A DNA stretch of 64,000 bases from positions 22,616 to 86,615 of the forward strand of contig CATKZP010000014.1 in NCBI GenBank assembly GCA_949841355.1, read 5' to 3'. The notes beneath the pieces are model-generated. The model searched no databases, had not been told where the DNA came from, and worked only from the letters and a program-made list of their open reading frames with translations. This document shows positions 1-7,688 of this stretch, one piece after another (position 1 is the stretch's first letter; each line of letters begins with the position of its first letter). This DNA comes from an uncultured Oscillospiraceae bacterium (GTDB lineage: Bacteria > Bacillota > Clostridia > Oscillospirales > Oscillospiraceae). A program made the position numbers and the translations under genes.

Positions 1-92
1 GGCAGGGCACAGTGGCCGAGCTGCGGCAGCTGTGCGGCATCGACGGGGCGTCCATCGCCCGAAAAGCGCTGGAGGTGATGGACCGTGGCTAA
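1..92 (+). CDS. dxs: 1-deoxy-D-xylulose-5-phosphate synthase, C-terminal end (partial)
   Basis: Only the last 29 codons are inside the window, read from base 3 to a TAA at 90-92. The tail (GTVAELRQLCGIDGASIA, then a short helix) resembles the C-terminal end of DXS, where a GTV(D/E)EL segment precedes the final helix. DXS makes 1-deoxy-D-xylulose 5-phosphate from pyruvate and glyceraldehyde 3-phosphate, the first step of the MEP pathway. The dxs-tlyA-nadK-argR-recN order is common in Clostridia and supports the call, and dxr and ispG of the same pathway lie downstream. It overlaps the tlyA start by 8 bases. The fragment is short, so the identity leans on context. Confidence 0.7.
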   Translation, partial: QGTVAELRQLCGIDGASIARKALEVMDRG

Positions 93-882
93 AAAGCGCG
101 TGGACCTGCTGCTGGTGGAGCGTGGGCTGGCGGACACCCGCCAGAAGGCTCAGGCCGTCATTATGGCGGGGCAGGTGTTTACCGGGGAGCGCCGGTGCGA
201 CAAGCCGGGCATGACCCTGGAAGAGGACGCTCCTTTGGAAGTCCGGGGCCAGCTGCGTTACGTCAGCCGGGGGGGACTGAAGCTGGAAAAGGCCATGCAG
301 GTCTTTCCTATTACGCTGGAAGGGAAAACTGCCGCCGACATCGGCGCGTCCACCGGCGGCTTCACCGACTGTATGCTCCAAAATGGGGCGGCGCGGGTGT
401 ACGCCGTGGATGTGGGCTATGGCCAGCTGGCCTGGTCCATCCGCAGCGACCCGCGGGTGGTATGTCTGGAGCGCACCAACGCCCGGTATCTGACGGCTGA
501 ACAGATCCCTGAGGCGTTGGACTTTGCCTCCATCGACGTGTCCTTCATCTCCCTGGGGCTGATCCTGCCCGCCCTGCGGCCGCTGATGGCGGCGGACGGC
601 CAGATCGCCGCCCTGGTGAAGCCTCAGTTCGAGGCGGGGCGGGACAAGGTGGGCAAGAAGGGCGTGGTCCGCGATCCGGCGGTCCATTTGGAGGTGCTGG
701 AGCACTTTTTGGACCACGCGGCCCAGGCGGATTTCTCCGTGCTGGGGCTGGATTTCTCCCCTATTCGGGGGCCGGAGGGAAATATTGAATACCTGGGCTT
801 TCTCCAGGCGGGGGCCGGAGAACGGGCCGGGGTGGATCTGAAGGAGCTGGTCGACCGCTCCCATCAGGCGCTGAAAGGGTGA
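85..882 (+). CDS. tlyA: TlyA family rRNA (cytidine-2'-O)-methyltransferase
   Basis: 265 residues, normal for TlyA (often annotated as hemolysin A). Residues about 5-60 form an S4 RNA-binding domain starting KKRVDLLLVERGLA. An FtsJ/RrmJ-like SAM-dependent methyltransferase fold follows, with the SAM loop DIGASTGGFTD at 85-95 and catalytic-type residues around Asp151 (SIDVSFIS) and Lys179 (LVKPQFEAGR). Characterised family members 2'-O-methylate cytidines of 16S and 23S rRNA. GTG start at 85, overlapping the dxs stop; the S4 domain begins right after it, which fixes the start. It is the second gene of a tightly packed run with nadK 7 bases downstream. Confidence 0.9.
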   Translation: MAKKRVDLLLVERGLADTRQKAQAVIMAGQVFTGERRCDKPGMTLEEDAPLEVRGQLRYVSRGGLKLEKAMQVFPITLEGKTAADIGASTGGFTDCMLQNGAARVYAVDVGYGQLAWSIRSDPRVVCLERTNARYLTAEQIPEALDFASIDVSFISLGLILPALRPLMAADGQIAALVKPQFEAGRDKVGKKGVVRDPAVHLEVLEHFLDHAAQADFSVLGLDFSPIRGPEGNIEYLGFLQAGAGERAGVDLKELVDRSHQALKG

Positions 883-889
883 GGGAAGG

Positions 890-1756
890 TTGAAAATCGT
901 ACTGAGTCCCAACCCCTACCGGGACCGGGGGCTGCGAGCCGCCCAGGCCGCTCAGCGCATTCTGGAGGGCGCCGGGGCGTCCACCGCCATCTGCCTGCCC
1001 TTTGAGGTAGAGCAGGGAGGACGGCTGGATCTGCCGCCCAACGTGCCCCTGGGAAGTTTGGGGGAGGAGCTGGCCGACGCCGGCGCCCTGGTGTGCTTCG
1101 GCGGGGATGGGACCATTCTGCACGCCGCCCACGAGGCCAACGCCAGGGGCATCCCGGTGCTGGGGATTAACCTGGGCAGCGTGGGGTTCATGGCGGAGCT
1201 GGAGCACGGGGAGCTGTCCCTGCTGTCCCGGCTGGCGGCGGGGCGGTTTGGCATCGAGCGGCGGATGATGCTGGACGTGGCCGTTCGCCGGGAGGGGCAC
1301 GTGGTGTTCACCGAGCACGCTCTCAACGACGCGGTGGTCACTAAGGGCGCGGTGGCCCGGGTGCTGGATTTGGAGGTCACCGGGGACCGGGCGGTCATCT
1401 CAGCTTTCGCGGGGGACGGGCTGGTGGTGGCCACCCCGACCGGCTCCACCGCCTACTCCATGGCGGCGGGGGGGCCCATCGTGGAGCCCACGGCGGAGAA
1501 CATTATCGTCACCCCCATCTGCGGCCACTCGCTCCACGCCAAGCCCTTCGTGCTGGGAGCGGGCCGGGCTGTGGGCGTGCGGCTGGCGCCGGGGGGCAAA
1601 AAGACCGCCTACCTGTCGGTGGACGGGGGGCGGGCGTTTCGCATACAGCCGGGGGACTGGGTGGAGTGCCGCCGTTCGCGCCAGGTCACCCAGCTGGTGA
1701 AGCTCACCGGCCGGAGCTTTTACGAGCGGATCAATCAAAAACTGGGAAAGGTGTGA
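890..1756 (+). CDS. nadK: NAD kinase
   Basis: 288 residues, typical of the family. NAD kinase phosphorylates NAD+ to NADP+ using ATP or polyphosphate in the cytoplasm. The signature GGDGT is at residues 71-75 (CFGGDGTILHAA), the substrate-binding ND pair is at about 146-147 (HALNDAVV), and a glycine-rich segment TPTGSTAYSMAAGGP follows. Start is TTG at 890, directly behind a purine-rich Shine-Dalgarno run (gagggaagg, 881-889); the protein opens MKIVLSPNPYRD, as expected for this fold. Its stop overlaps or abuts the argR start, so the two are probably translationally coupled. Confidence 0.95.
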   Translation: MKIVLSPNPYRDRGLRAAQAAQRILEGAGASTAICLPFEVEQGGRLDLPPNVPLGSLGEELADAGALVCFGGDGTILHAAHEANARGIPVLGINLGSVGFMAELEHGELSLLSRLAAGRFGIERRMMLDVAVRREGHVVFTEHALNDAVVTKGAVARVLDLEVTGDRAVISAFAGDGLVVATPTGSTAYSMAAGGPIVEPTAENIIVTPICGHSLHAKPFVLGAGRAVGVRLAPGGKKTAYLSVDGGRAFRIQPGDWVECRRSRQVTQLVKLTGRSFYERINQKLGKV

Positions 1757-1761
1757 GGGAG

Positions 1762-2220
1762 TTGAAGAGCAGGCGTCAGGCGGAGATCCTGCGCATCATC
1801 CGCGAGCAGGACGTGGAGACCCAGGAGCAGATGCTGGACCAGCTGGGACGGCGAGGCATCCGGGCCACCCAGGCCACCATTTCCCGGGATATCAAGGAGC
1901 TGAACCTGGTAAAGCAGCCGGGTGGGAGCGGAAACTACCGCTATGTGGCCTCCAGACCAAAGCCGGCGGAGCACAGCTTTGCCGGGCGGCTGAAGAACAT
2001 TTTTAAAGAGGGGGTGACCTCCTGCGAGGCCGCCCAGAACATTGTGGTGGTCAAGACCATGCCGGGGCTGGCCCCGGCGGCGGCTGCCGCGCTGGACGGC
2101 ATGGAGCTGGAGGGCTTTGTGGGCTCGCTGGCCGGGGACGATACCGCCATCCTCATCATGCGCACCAGCCAAGTGGCGGAGGAACTGACCCGGGAAATTG
2201 AATCCATGCTGGAGGGGTGA
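1762..2220 (+). CDS. argR: Arginine repressor ArgR/AhrC
   Basis: About 152 residues, close to AhrC of Bacillus (149). The N-terminal winged helix (ATQATISRDIKELNLVK) is the DNA-binding part; the C-terminal half carries the arginine-binding, hexamer-forming domain with the GDDTAILIM motif. Arginine is the co-repressor, and the family controls arginine synthesis and breakdown. Start: TTG 1762 gives MKSRRQAEIL with a purine run immediately before it; GTG 1753, overlapping the nadK stop, would add three residues and is also possible. The position between nadK and recN is conserved in many Firmicutes and does not by itself imply autoregulation. Confidence 0.92.
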   Translation: MKSRRQAEILRIIREQDVETQEQMLDQLGRRGIRATQATISRDIKELNLVKQPGGSGNYRYVASRPKPAEHSFAGRLKNIFKEGVTSCEAAQNIVVVKTMPGLAPAAAAALDGMELEGFVGSLAGDDTAILIMRTSQVAEELTREIESMLEG

Positions 2221-2226
2221 GGAAAC

Positions 2227-3927
2227 GTGCTCAGCTTGCTGCATATCGAAAACATCGCGGTGATCTCTCAGGCGGACATCACCTTCGGTCAGGGGTTCAA
2301 TGTCCTCACCGGTGAGACCGGCGCGGGCAAATCTATCGTCATCGACTCCATCGGGGCTATCATGGGAGAGCGCACCAGCCGGGATCTTATCCGCACGGGG
2401 GCCAAGTCCGCCCGGGTGTCCGCCCTGTTTCGGGACCTGCCCGCCCTGCCTTGGTTCCAGGAGCAGGGGATGGGGCCGGACGAAAACGGGGAGCTGCTCA
2501 TCGAGCGCTCCATTCAGGCCGACGGAAAAAACGCCTGCCGGGTGAACGGTCGGCCTCTGCTGGTCACTCAGCTGCGGGAGCTGGGCCAGCAGCTGGTGAA
2601 CGTCCACGGCCAGCACGACGGCCAGCAGCTGCTGGACGAGGAGTGCCATCTGGGCTATCTGGACAGTTTTGGAGGGGTGCAGGACAGCCTAACGGCCTTC
2701 TCCGCGGCCTATGCCCAGGTGCGGGAGCTGCGCCGGGAGCGGGACAAGCTCCAGATGGACGACGGGGAGAAGGCCCGACGGATGGACACCCTCACCTACC
2801 AGATTGAGGAGCTGGAAAAGGCGCAGCTGCGCCAGGGCGAGGACGAGGAGCTCTCTCAGCGCCGGGAGGTGCTGCGCAACGCCGAGCGGCTCACCGACGC
2901 GGTGGACGGGGCGTGGCAGGCGCTCACCGGCGGGGAGGACGGCGAGGGGGCCGTATCCCTGCTGATGGAGGCGGAAAACCGCCTGTCCCAGGGAGGGCGG
3001 TACAGCGGCGAGCTTCAGGCGCTGTCGGAGAAGGCGGCACAGCTGCGCTGCGACGCGGACGATCTGGCGGAGCTGGTGCGGGACCTGCGGGGGACGCTGG
3101 ACTTCTACCCCGGGGAGCTGGACGAGATCGAAGAGCGGCTGGACCGGCTGTACCGCCTGAAAAAGAAGTATGGCGGTACGGTGGAGGAGATGCTGGACTA
3201 CTTGGACAAGTGCCGGCAGGAGCTGGACGCCATCCAGTTTTCCGAGGACCGGCTGAACCGGCTGGACAAGGAGCTGGAGAAGGCCCTTGCGCAGGCGGCG
3301 AAGCTGGGGCGGGCGCTGTCCGACCGGCGGCGCAAGGCGGCGGATATGCTGGCCAAGCGCATCCAGTCAGAGCTCAAGGCGCTGGACATGCCCAAGGTCC
3401 AGTTCCAGGTGGAATTCGCGCCCAAGGACGCCCCCGACGGCATGGACGCCACCGGCATGGATACGGTGCGCTTTCTCATGTCCGCCAACGTGGGGGAAGC
3501 CCTCAAGCCCATCAACAAAATTGCGTCCGGCGGTGAACTGTCCCGGATTATGCTGGCCCTGAAAAACGTGCTGGCGGAGACGGAGCAGGTGAGCACCCTC
3601 ATCTTCGACGAGGTGGACACCGGCGTGTCCGGTCGGGCGGCGGTGAAGGTGGCCCAAAAGCTGTTCCAGGTGTCTCAGGGCCGCCAGGTACTGTGCGTCA
3701 CCCACCTGCCCCAGATCGCCGCCATGGGGGACGTGCACTTCTCCGTGGAGAAGGGAGAAGCGGATGGGCGCACCTTTACCCGGGTGGAGCAGCTGGACCG
3801 TCCCCGCCGCCGGGAGGAACTGGCCCGGCTCAGCGGCGGCCAGACCACCGCCGTCATGCTGGAGGGCGCGGAGGAGCTGCTGGCCACGGCAGAAAACTAC
3901 AAGACGGGAGCAGACAAGAAAAAATGA
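2227..3927 (+). CDS. recN: DNA repair protein RecN
   Basis: 566 residues, usual RecN length. It is an SMC-like ATPase in double-strand-break repair, helping to hold and process broken ends at nucleoid repair centres. Walker A is GETGAGKS at 29-36. A long coiled coil occupies roughly 160-370 (runs of Glu, Arg, Lys and Leu such as RRLDRLYRLKKKY). The ABC-type signature (SGGELSRIMLALK) and Walker B (LIFDEVDTGVSG, near 460) lie in the C-terminal head. GTG start 2227 follows gagga. The last codons overlap the next gene by ATGA, so the HAD phosphatase is probably co-translated. Confidence 0.95.
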   Translation: MLSLLHIENIAVISQADITFGQGFNVLTGETGAGKSIVIDSIGAIMGERTSRDLIRTGAKSARVSALFRDLPALPWFQEQGMGPDENGELLIERSIQADGKNACRVNGRPLLVTQLRELGQQLVNVHGQHDGQQLLDEECHLGYLDSFGGVQDSLTAFSAAYAQVRELRRERDKLQMDDGEKARRMDTLTYQIEELEKAQLRQGEDEELSQRREVLRNAERLTDAVDGAWQALTGGEDGEGAVSLLMEAENRLSQGGRYSGELQALSEKAAQLRCDADDLAELVRDLRGTLDFYPGELDEIEERLDRLYRLKKKYGGTVEEMLDYLDKCRQELDAIQFSEDRLNRLDKELEKALAQAAKLGRALSDRRRKAADMLAKRIQSELKALDMPKVQFQVEFAPKDAPDGMDATGMDTVRFLMSANVGEALKPINKIASGGELSRIMLALKNVLAETEQVSTLIFDEVDTGVSGRAAVKVAQKLFQVSQGRQVLCVTHLPQIAAMGDVHFSVEKGEADGRTFTRVEQLDRPRRREELARLSGGQTTAVMLEGAEELLATAENYKTGADKKK

Positions 3928-4715
3928 TCAAAGCGGCTTTTTTTGACATAGACGGGACGCTGGTGTCCTTTGAGCAGAAATTTTTGTCCGACCAACTGAT
4001 GGCGGACCTGAACGCCCTGCGGCAGCGGGGAATCAAAACATTTCTGAGCACGGGCCGGGCTTTGCAGGATCTGGAGACCACCGGGATGCTCCGAGGGGCG
4101 CGGTTCGACGGCTATGTGACCATCAACGGCCAGTTCTGCTGCGATGGGCAGGGCGTTCCCTTCCGGGACCGGCCCATTGACGTTGCGGACATGCGGGGGG
4201 CCTATCAGGTGCTGAAGGACCACCCTGAAATACCCGCCCTGCTGGAGGGAAACGGGGAGAGCTTTCTCACCCAGATCAATGACCGGGTGCGGGATATTTA
4301 CCGGTTTCTCCACACCACGCTGTACCCGGTGTGCCCGCTGGAGTGGATGCTGGAGGGGAAGGTATATCAGTTTGTCCCCTTTGTCCCGCCCAATGAGGAA
4401 AGCGTGTTTTTGGACGTTATGCCGGGCTGCACCTATACCCGCTGGCATCCGCTGGGCATTGACGTGATACCCAGGGACGGCGGCAAGGAGGTGGGCGTTC
4501 AGGCCGCTATGGAACGGTACGGCCTGCTGCCCGAGGAGGTCATAGCCTTCGGTGACGGAGAGAATGACATGGGCATGATGGCGCTGGCTGGGATCAGTGT
4601 GGCCATGGGGAACGGTGAGGAGCAGGTGAAGGCCATGGCCAGCTATGTCACCGGCACGGTGGAACAGGGCGGCGTGTCCAAGGCTCTGCGGCACTTTGGA
4701 CTGCTGCCGGAATAA
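3924..4715 (+). CDS. Cof-type HAD-IIB family hydrolase
   Basis: 263 residues. A cytoplasmic haloacid-dehalogenase-superfamily phosphatase of the Cof type; such enzymes act on sugar phosphates, flavin or pyridoxal phosphates, and the substrate cannot be read from sequence. Motif I DIDGT has nucleophile Asp8 and Asp10. Motif II is in LSTGR near 42-46. Motif III/IV is GDGENDMGMM near 210. The segment between is the C2B cap. ATG 3924 overlaps the recN stop (ATGA). A longer open frame exists upstream in recN, but the DxD motif right after this ATG fixes the start. The gene ends just before the tyrosine T-box promoter. Confidence 0.85.
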   Translation: MIKAAFFDIDGTLVSFEQKFLSDQLMADLNALRQRGIKTFLSTGRALQDLETTGMLRGARFDGYVTINGQFCCDGQGVPFRDRPIDVADMRGAYQVLKDHPEIPALLEGNGESFLTQINDRVRDIYRFLHTTLYPVCPLEWMLEGKVYQFVPFVPPNEESVFLDVMPGCTYTRWHPLGIDVIPRDGGKEVGVQAAMERYGLLPEEVIAFGDGENDMGMMALAGISVAMGNGEEQVKAMASYVTGTVEQGGVSKALRHFGLLPE

Positions 4716-4720
4716 ATGAT

Positions 4721-4749
4721 TTGACAAAGAGTGCACATTGTGGTATCAT
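4721..4749 (+). promoter_or_regulatory. Sigma-A promoter of the tyrosine T-box unit
   Basis: TTGACA at 4721-4726 and TATCAT at 4744-4749, separated by 17 bases. It starts only 6 bases after the HAD gene stop and fires into the T-box leader. Confidence 0.85.
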
Positions 4750-4754
4750 CCTGT

Positions 4755-5016
4755 CAATGCGGAGATGAGGACCAGTAACTGCCATTTTCCTGCCCAGAGA
4801 GCCCCCGGTTTGGTGGAAGGGGGAGAGGGAACGGCGGCGAATACCCCTCGGAGCGGCCGCCTGAACGGGATTTCCCCCAGTAGGGTCGGACGGGTGCGCC
4901 CGGTAAAGCGCCGGGGTCCTGCTGGGGACCCCCTGAGGCCGTTTTTGTGAGAAAGCGGCAAAGCAGAGGTGGTACCGCGAGCTTTCGCCCTCTGTCCTTG
5001 ACGGGACAGGGGGTGA
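4755..5016 (+). promoter_or_regulatory. T-box leader, tyrosine-specific
   Basis: The T-box core with GGTGGTACCGCG lies at 4966-4979; its TGGT can pair with a tRNA 3' end ACCA. Stem I shows the AGTA side of a loop-E motif at 4774-4777, an AGAGA loop element near 4796-4800, and GAA at 4839-4841 followed by the specifier codon TAC (Tyr) at 4842-4844, then CCCTCGGAGC. The competing hairpin pairs about 4988-4997 (ccctctgtcc) with 5003-5012 (gggacagggg). Uncharged tRNA-Tyr should stabilise the antiterminator and switch on the acetyltransferase and tyrS. The Shine-Dalgarno aggggg (5008-5013) lies inside the 3' arm of the terminator hairpin and the U-tract after it is weak, so control could be partly translational. 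Confidence 0.9.
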
Positions 5017-5021
5017 TTTTG

Positions 5022-5489
5022 ATGAAGGGCAAAATACAGTTGGCAAAGGTTTCGCAGGAAGAGGCGGAACAGCTTTGGCGTATGCAGCGGCTGGCTTTTT
5101 TGGAGCTGTTGGCAAGGTATCAGGACAGGGAGACCAATCCGGCCTGTGAAACGCTGGAACGCGTGCGGGAAAAGATGGAACAGTCAGACTCTTTCTTTTA
5201 CTGGATCAAATGGGGAGAAGAACCAGTTGGAGGTATTCGAATCGTTGCTCGAGAGAATGAAAGCAAACGAATTTCTCCACTGTTCGTTCTGCCGGAATAC
5301 CGCAATCGGGGGATCGCTCAGCAGGCGATCAGGCTGGCAGAGGAACTGTACGGGGGCAAAAACTGGGAGCTGGATACGATCCTGCAAGAAAAGGGGAACT
5401 GCCATCTGTATGAAAAGGTGGGCTACCGCCCAACTGGGGAGACGCGTGAGATCAATCATAAAATGACATTGATATATTATAAAAAATAA
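5022..5489 (+). CDS. GNAT family N-acetyltransferase
   Basis: 155 residues. A single GNAT domain, with the acetyl-CoA pyrophosphate-binding motif A at about 90-105 (PEYRNRGIAQQAIR) and a C-terminal strand with NCHLYEKVGYRPTGE typical of GNAT motif B. It should transfer an acyl group from acyl-CoA to an amine; the substrate is unknown. ATG 5022 is 8 bases after aggggg; upstream in-frame codons lie in the T-box leader and are not used. It is the first gene after the tyrosine T-box and 14 bases before tyrS, so it shares tyrosine-starvation control. Its codons are visibly more AT-rich than those of tyrS and recN, suggesting later insertion. Confidence 0.85.
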   Translation: MKGKIQLAKVSQEEAEQLWRMQRLAFLELLARYQDRETNPACETLERVREKMEQSDSFFYWIKWGEEPVGGIRIVARENESKRISPLFVLPEYRNRGIAQQAIRLAEELYGGKNWELDTILQEKGNCHLYEKVGYRPTGETREINHKMTLIYYKK

Positions 5490-5503
5490 AGGAGATAAAG
5501 ATC

Positions 5504-6736
5504 ATGACACTTTACGATGAGCTGGTGGCCCGGGGCCTGGTAGCCCAGGTCACCAGCGAGGACGAGGTGAAAAACCTCATCAACAACGGCAAGGCCACCT
5601 TTTATATCGGCTACGACTGCACGGCGGACAGCCTGACGGCGGGCCATTTTGTGACCCTCACGCTGATGAAGCGCCTCCAGCAGGCGGGGAATAAGCCCAT
5701 CGCCCTCATCGGCGGCGGAACCACCACCATTGGAGACCCTTCGGGGCGCACCGATATGCGCAAGATGCTGAGCCGGGAGGACATCAACCACAACGCCGCC
5801 TGCTTCAAAAAGCAGATGGAGCGGTTCATTGACTTTGGCGACGGCCCCGGTCAGGCCATGATGCTCAACAACGCCGACTGGCTGCTCAGCCTCAACTATG
5901 TGGACCTGCTGCGGGAGGTGGGCGCCTGCTTCTCTGTGAACAATATGCTCCGGGCAGACTGCTACAAGCAGCGCATGGAGAAGGGCCTCAGCTTCCTGGA
6001 ATTCAACTATATGATTATGCAGTCCTACGACTTCTATCATATGTTCCAGACGGTGGGCTGCAACCTCCAGTGTGGCGGCAATGACCAGTGGTCCAATATG
6101 CTGGGCGGCACCGAGCTCATCCGGCGCAAGCTGGGGAAGGACTCCCACTGTATGACCATCAACCTGCTCACCGACTCCCAGGGGAACAAGATGGGCAAGA
6201 CCGCCGGCAACGCCGTGTGGCTGGACCCCAACAAGACCAGCCCCTACGACTTCTACCAGTACTGGCGCAACGTGGGGGACGCGGACGTGATGAAGTGCGT
6301 GCGCTGGCTCACCTTCCTGCCCCTGGAGCAGATCGACGAGATGGACCACTGGAAGGACGCCCAGCTCAACCAGGCTAAGGAGATTCTGGCCTGGGAGCTG
6401 ACCAATATGGTCCACGGCAGGGAGGAGGCGGACAAGGCCCAGGCCGCCGCCCGGGCACTGTTCTCCAATGGCGGGGCCGCTACGGATATGCCGTCCACCG
6501 CGCTGTCCGACGGCGACTTCCCAAATGGCTCTATCGGTGCGCTGACGCTGCTGGTGAAGTGCGGGCTTGCCGCCTCCAACGGTGAGGCCCGGAGGCTCAT
6601 CCAGCAGGGGGGTGTGCTGGTGGCCGATGAGAAGCTCACCGACCCCGCCGCCCAATTCCCCCGGGAGCAGTTCGCCGGAGAGGGCGTCATCATCAAAAAG
6701 GGCAAGAAGGTATTCCACCGGGCCGTGCTGGCATAA
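5504..6736 (+). CDS. tyrS: Tyrosyl-tRNA synthetase
   Basis: 410 residues. It attaches tyrosine to tRNA-Tyr in two ATP-dependent steps in the cytoplasm. The class I Rossmann core has YIGYDCTADSLTAGH (HIGH-equivalent near 46) and GDPSGRT. The KMSKS-equivalent is KMGKT near 229-233. An anticodon-recognition helical part follows, then a C-terminal S4 domain (about 340-405, with ASNGEARRLIQQGGVLV). ATG 5504 follows aaggagataaagatc. Regulated by the tyrosine T-box at 4755-5016 through readthrough of the acetyltransferase gene, and ended by the terminator at 6758-6783. Confidence 0.96.
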   Translation: MTLYDELVARGLVAQVTSEDEVKNLINNGKATFYIGYDCTADSLTAGHFVTLTLMKRLQQAGNKPIALIGGGTTTIGDPSGRTDMRKMLSREDINHNAACFKKQMERFIDFGDGPGQAMMLNNADWLLSLNYVDLLREVGACFSVNNMLRADCYKQRMEKGLSFLEFNYMIMQSYDFYHMFQTVGCNLQCGGNDQWSNMLGGTELIRRKLGKDSHCMTINLLTDSQGNKMGKTAGNAVWLDPNKTSPYDFYQYWRNVGDADVMKCVRWLTFLPLEQIDEMDHWKDAQLNQAKEILAWELTNMVHGREEADKAQAAARALFSNGGAATDMPSTALSDGDFPNGSIGALTLLVKCGLAASNGEARRLIQQGGVLVADEKLTDPAAQFPREQFAGEGVIIKKGKKVFHRAVLA

Positions 6737-6757
6737 CGGCTGGGGTATAAAGCGTTT

Positions 6758-6783
6758 AAGGGACCGCATTGCGGTCCCTTTTC
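6758..6783 (+). terminator. Rho-independent terminator after tyrS
   Basis: Perfect stem AAGGGACCGC / GCGGTCCCTT around a two-base ATT-type loop, followed by TTTTC. Confidence 0.9.
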
Positions 6784-6795
6784 GCGTAACGCGGC

Positions 6796-6825
6796 TTGTC
6801 CGGTGGGCGGGGGATGTGCTATAAT
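6796..6825 (+). promoter_or_regulatory. Sigma-A promoter of rlmA
   Basis: TTGTCC (6796-6801), 18-base spacer, TATAAT (6820-6825), 26 bases before the rlmA GTG. Confidence 0.7.
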
Positions 6826-6851
6826 GGCGAAAAAAGAGAGGAGGGCGGCGT

Positions 6852-7688
6852 GTGAAAAGTCTATTTTGCTGTCCTGTGTGCGGCGGCGCGCTGAGCCGGG
6901 AGGCGGGGCGCTGCCTCTGCGAAAGCGGGCACAGCTTCGACATTGCCAGGGAGGGTTATGTCAACCTGCTCCCGGCCAACCGGCAGCACTCTAAAACGCC
7001 GGGAGACGACAAAGAGATGGCCGCGGCCCGGAGCCGGTTTTTGGATGGCGGCTGGTATGGGCCTCTCCAGATAAAATTATGTAAACTTGTGGAGGAACTG
7101 GCCCCTTCCGCGCCTGTCCTGCTGGACGCGGGGTGCGGAGAGGGGTGGTATACGCAGGCCCTGGCGGAGACGGCCGCCGCCAAGGGCGGGCGGACCGCGG
7201 GAATCGACCTGTCCAAGCCGTCGGTGAAGCGGGCGGCGAGGCGCTGTCCCGCCGGGGAGTTTGCCGTGGGGACGGTGTACCACCTGCCGGTGGCGCGGGA
7301 CAGCGTGGACGTGCTGGTGGACTGCTTTTCCCCGCTGGCGGCGGGGGAATTTGCCCGTGTGGTGCGGCCGGGCGGGGTATTTCTCTACGTGGTGCCCGGG
7401 CCCCGGCACTTGTGGGAGCTGAAGGAAGTTTTGTATGAGGCTCCCTATGAGAACGAGGAGCGGCAAGAGGAGTACCCCGGCTTTCGCTGGCTGGAGGAGG
7501 TCCCGGTAGAGACGGAGTTTACGCTGACGCAGAGGGAGGCAATCCGGGACCTGTTTCGCATGACGCCCTATTTTTGGAAAACGCCAAAAGCCGGAGCGGA
7601 GCGGCTGGCAGAGCTGGACCGGCTGACGGTGAGGGCGCAGTTTCGCATTCACATCCTGAAAAGAACAGAGGGGAGGGGCCTCCTGTGA
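6852..7688 (+). CDS. rlmA: 23S rRNA (guanine-N1)-methyltransferase RlmA family
   Basis: 278 residues. An N-terminal zinc site (Cys7, Cys10, Cys23, His27: CPVC then CESGH) is followed by the family signature REGYVNLL near 33-40, then a class I SAM-binding fold (LLDAGCGEGWYT near 93-104). RlmA enzymes methylate N1 of a guanine in helix 35 of 23S rRNA (G745 or G748), which in some bacteria affects tylosin or mycinamicin sensitivity. GTG 6852 follows gaggagggcggc. The stop overlaps the next gene by GTGA, implying coupled translation. Which guanine is modified cannot be decided here. Confidence 0.88.
   Translation: MKSLFCCPVCGGALSREAGRCLCESGHSFDIAREGYVNLLPANRQHSKTPGDDKEMAAARSRFLDGGWYGPLQIKLCKLVEELAPSAPVLLDAGCGEGWYTQALAETAAAKGGRTAGIDLSKPSVKRAARRCPAGEFAVGTVYHLPVARDSVDVLVDCFSPLAAGEFARVVRPGGVFLYVVPGPRHLWELKEVLYEAPYENEERQEEYPGFRWLEEVPVETEFTLTQREAIRDLFRMTPYFWKTPKAGAERLAELDRLTVRAQFRIHILKRTEGRGLL

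Noticed and set aside
1735..2649. Minus-strand open frame of 304 codons across argR and recN
   Set aside because: It lies wholly under two well-supported genes, has no ribosome-binding site, and its His/Gly/Pro/Leu-rich composition is typical of antisense frames in GC-rich DNA.
4738..4961. Short frames within the tyrosine leader
   Set aside because: The region is explained by T-box structure and no frame has a Shine-Dalgarno site.
5477..6943. Minus-strand open frame of 488 codons opposite tyrS
   Set aside because: Long only because of high GC; tyrS has every catalytic motif and the reverse frame shows none.
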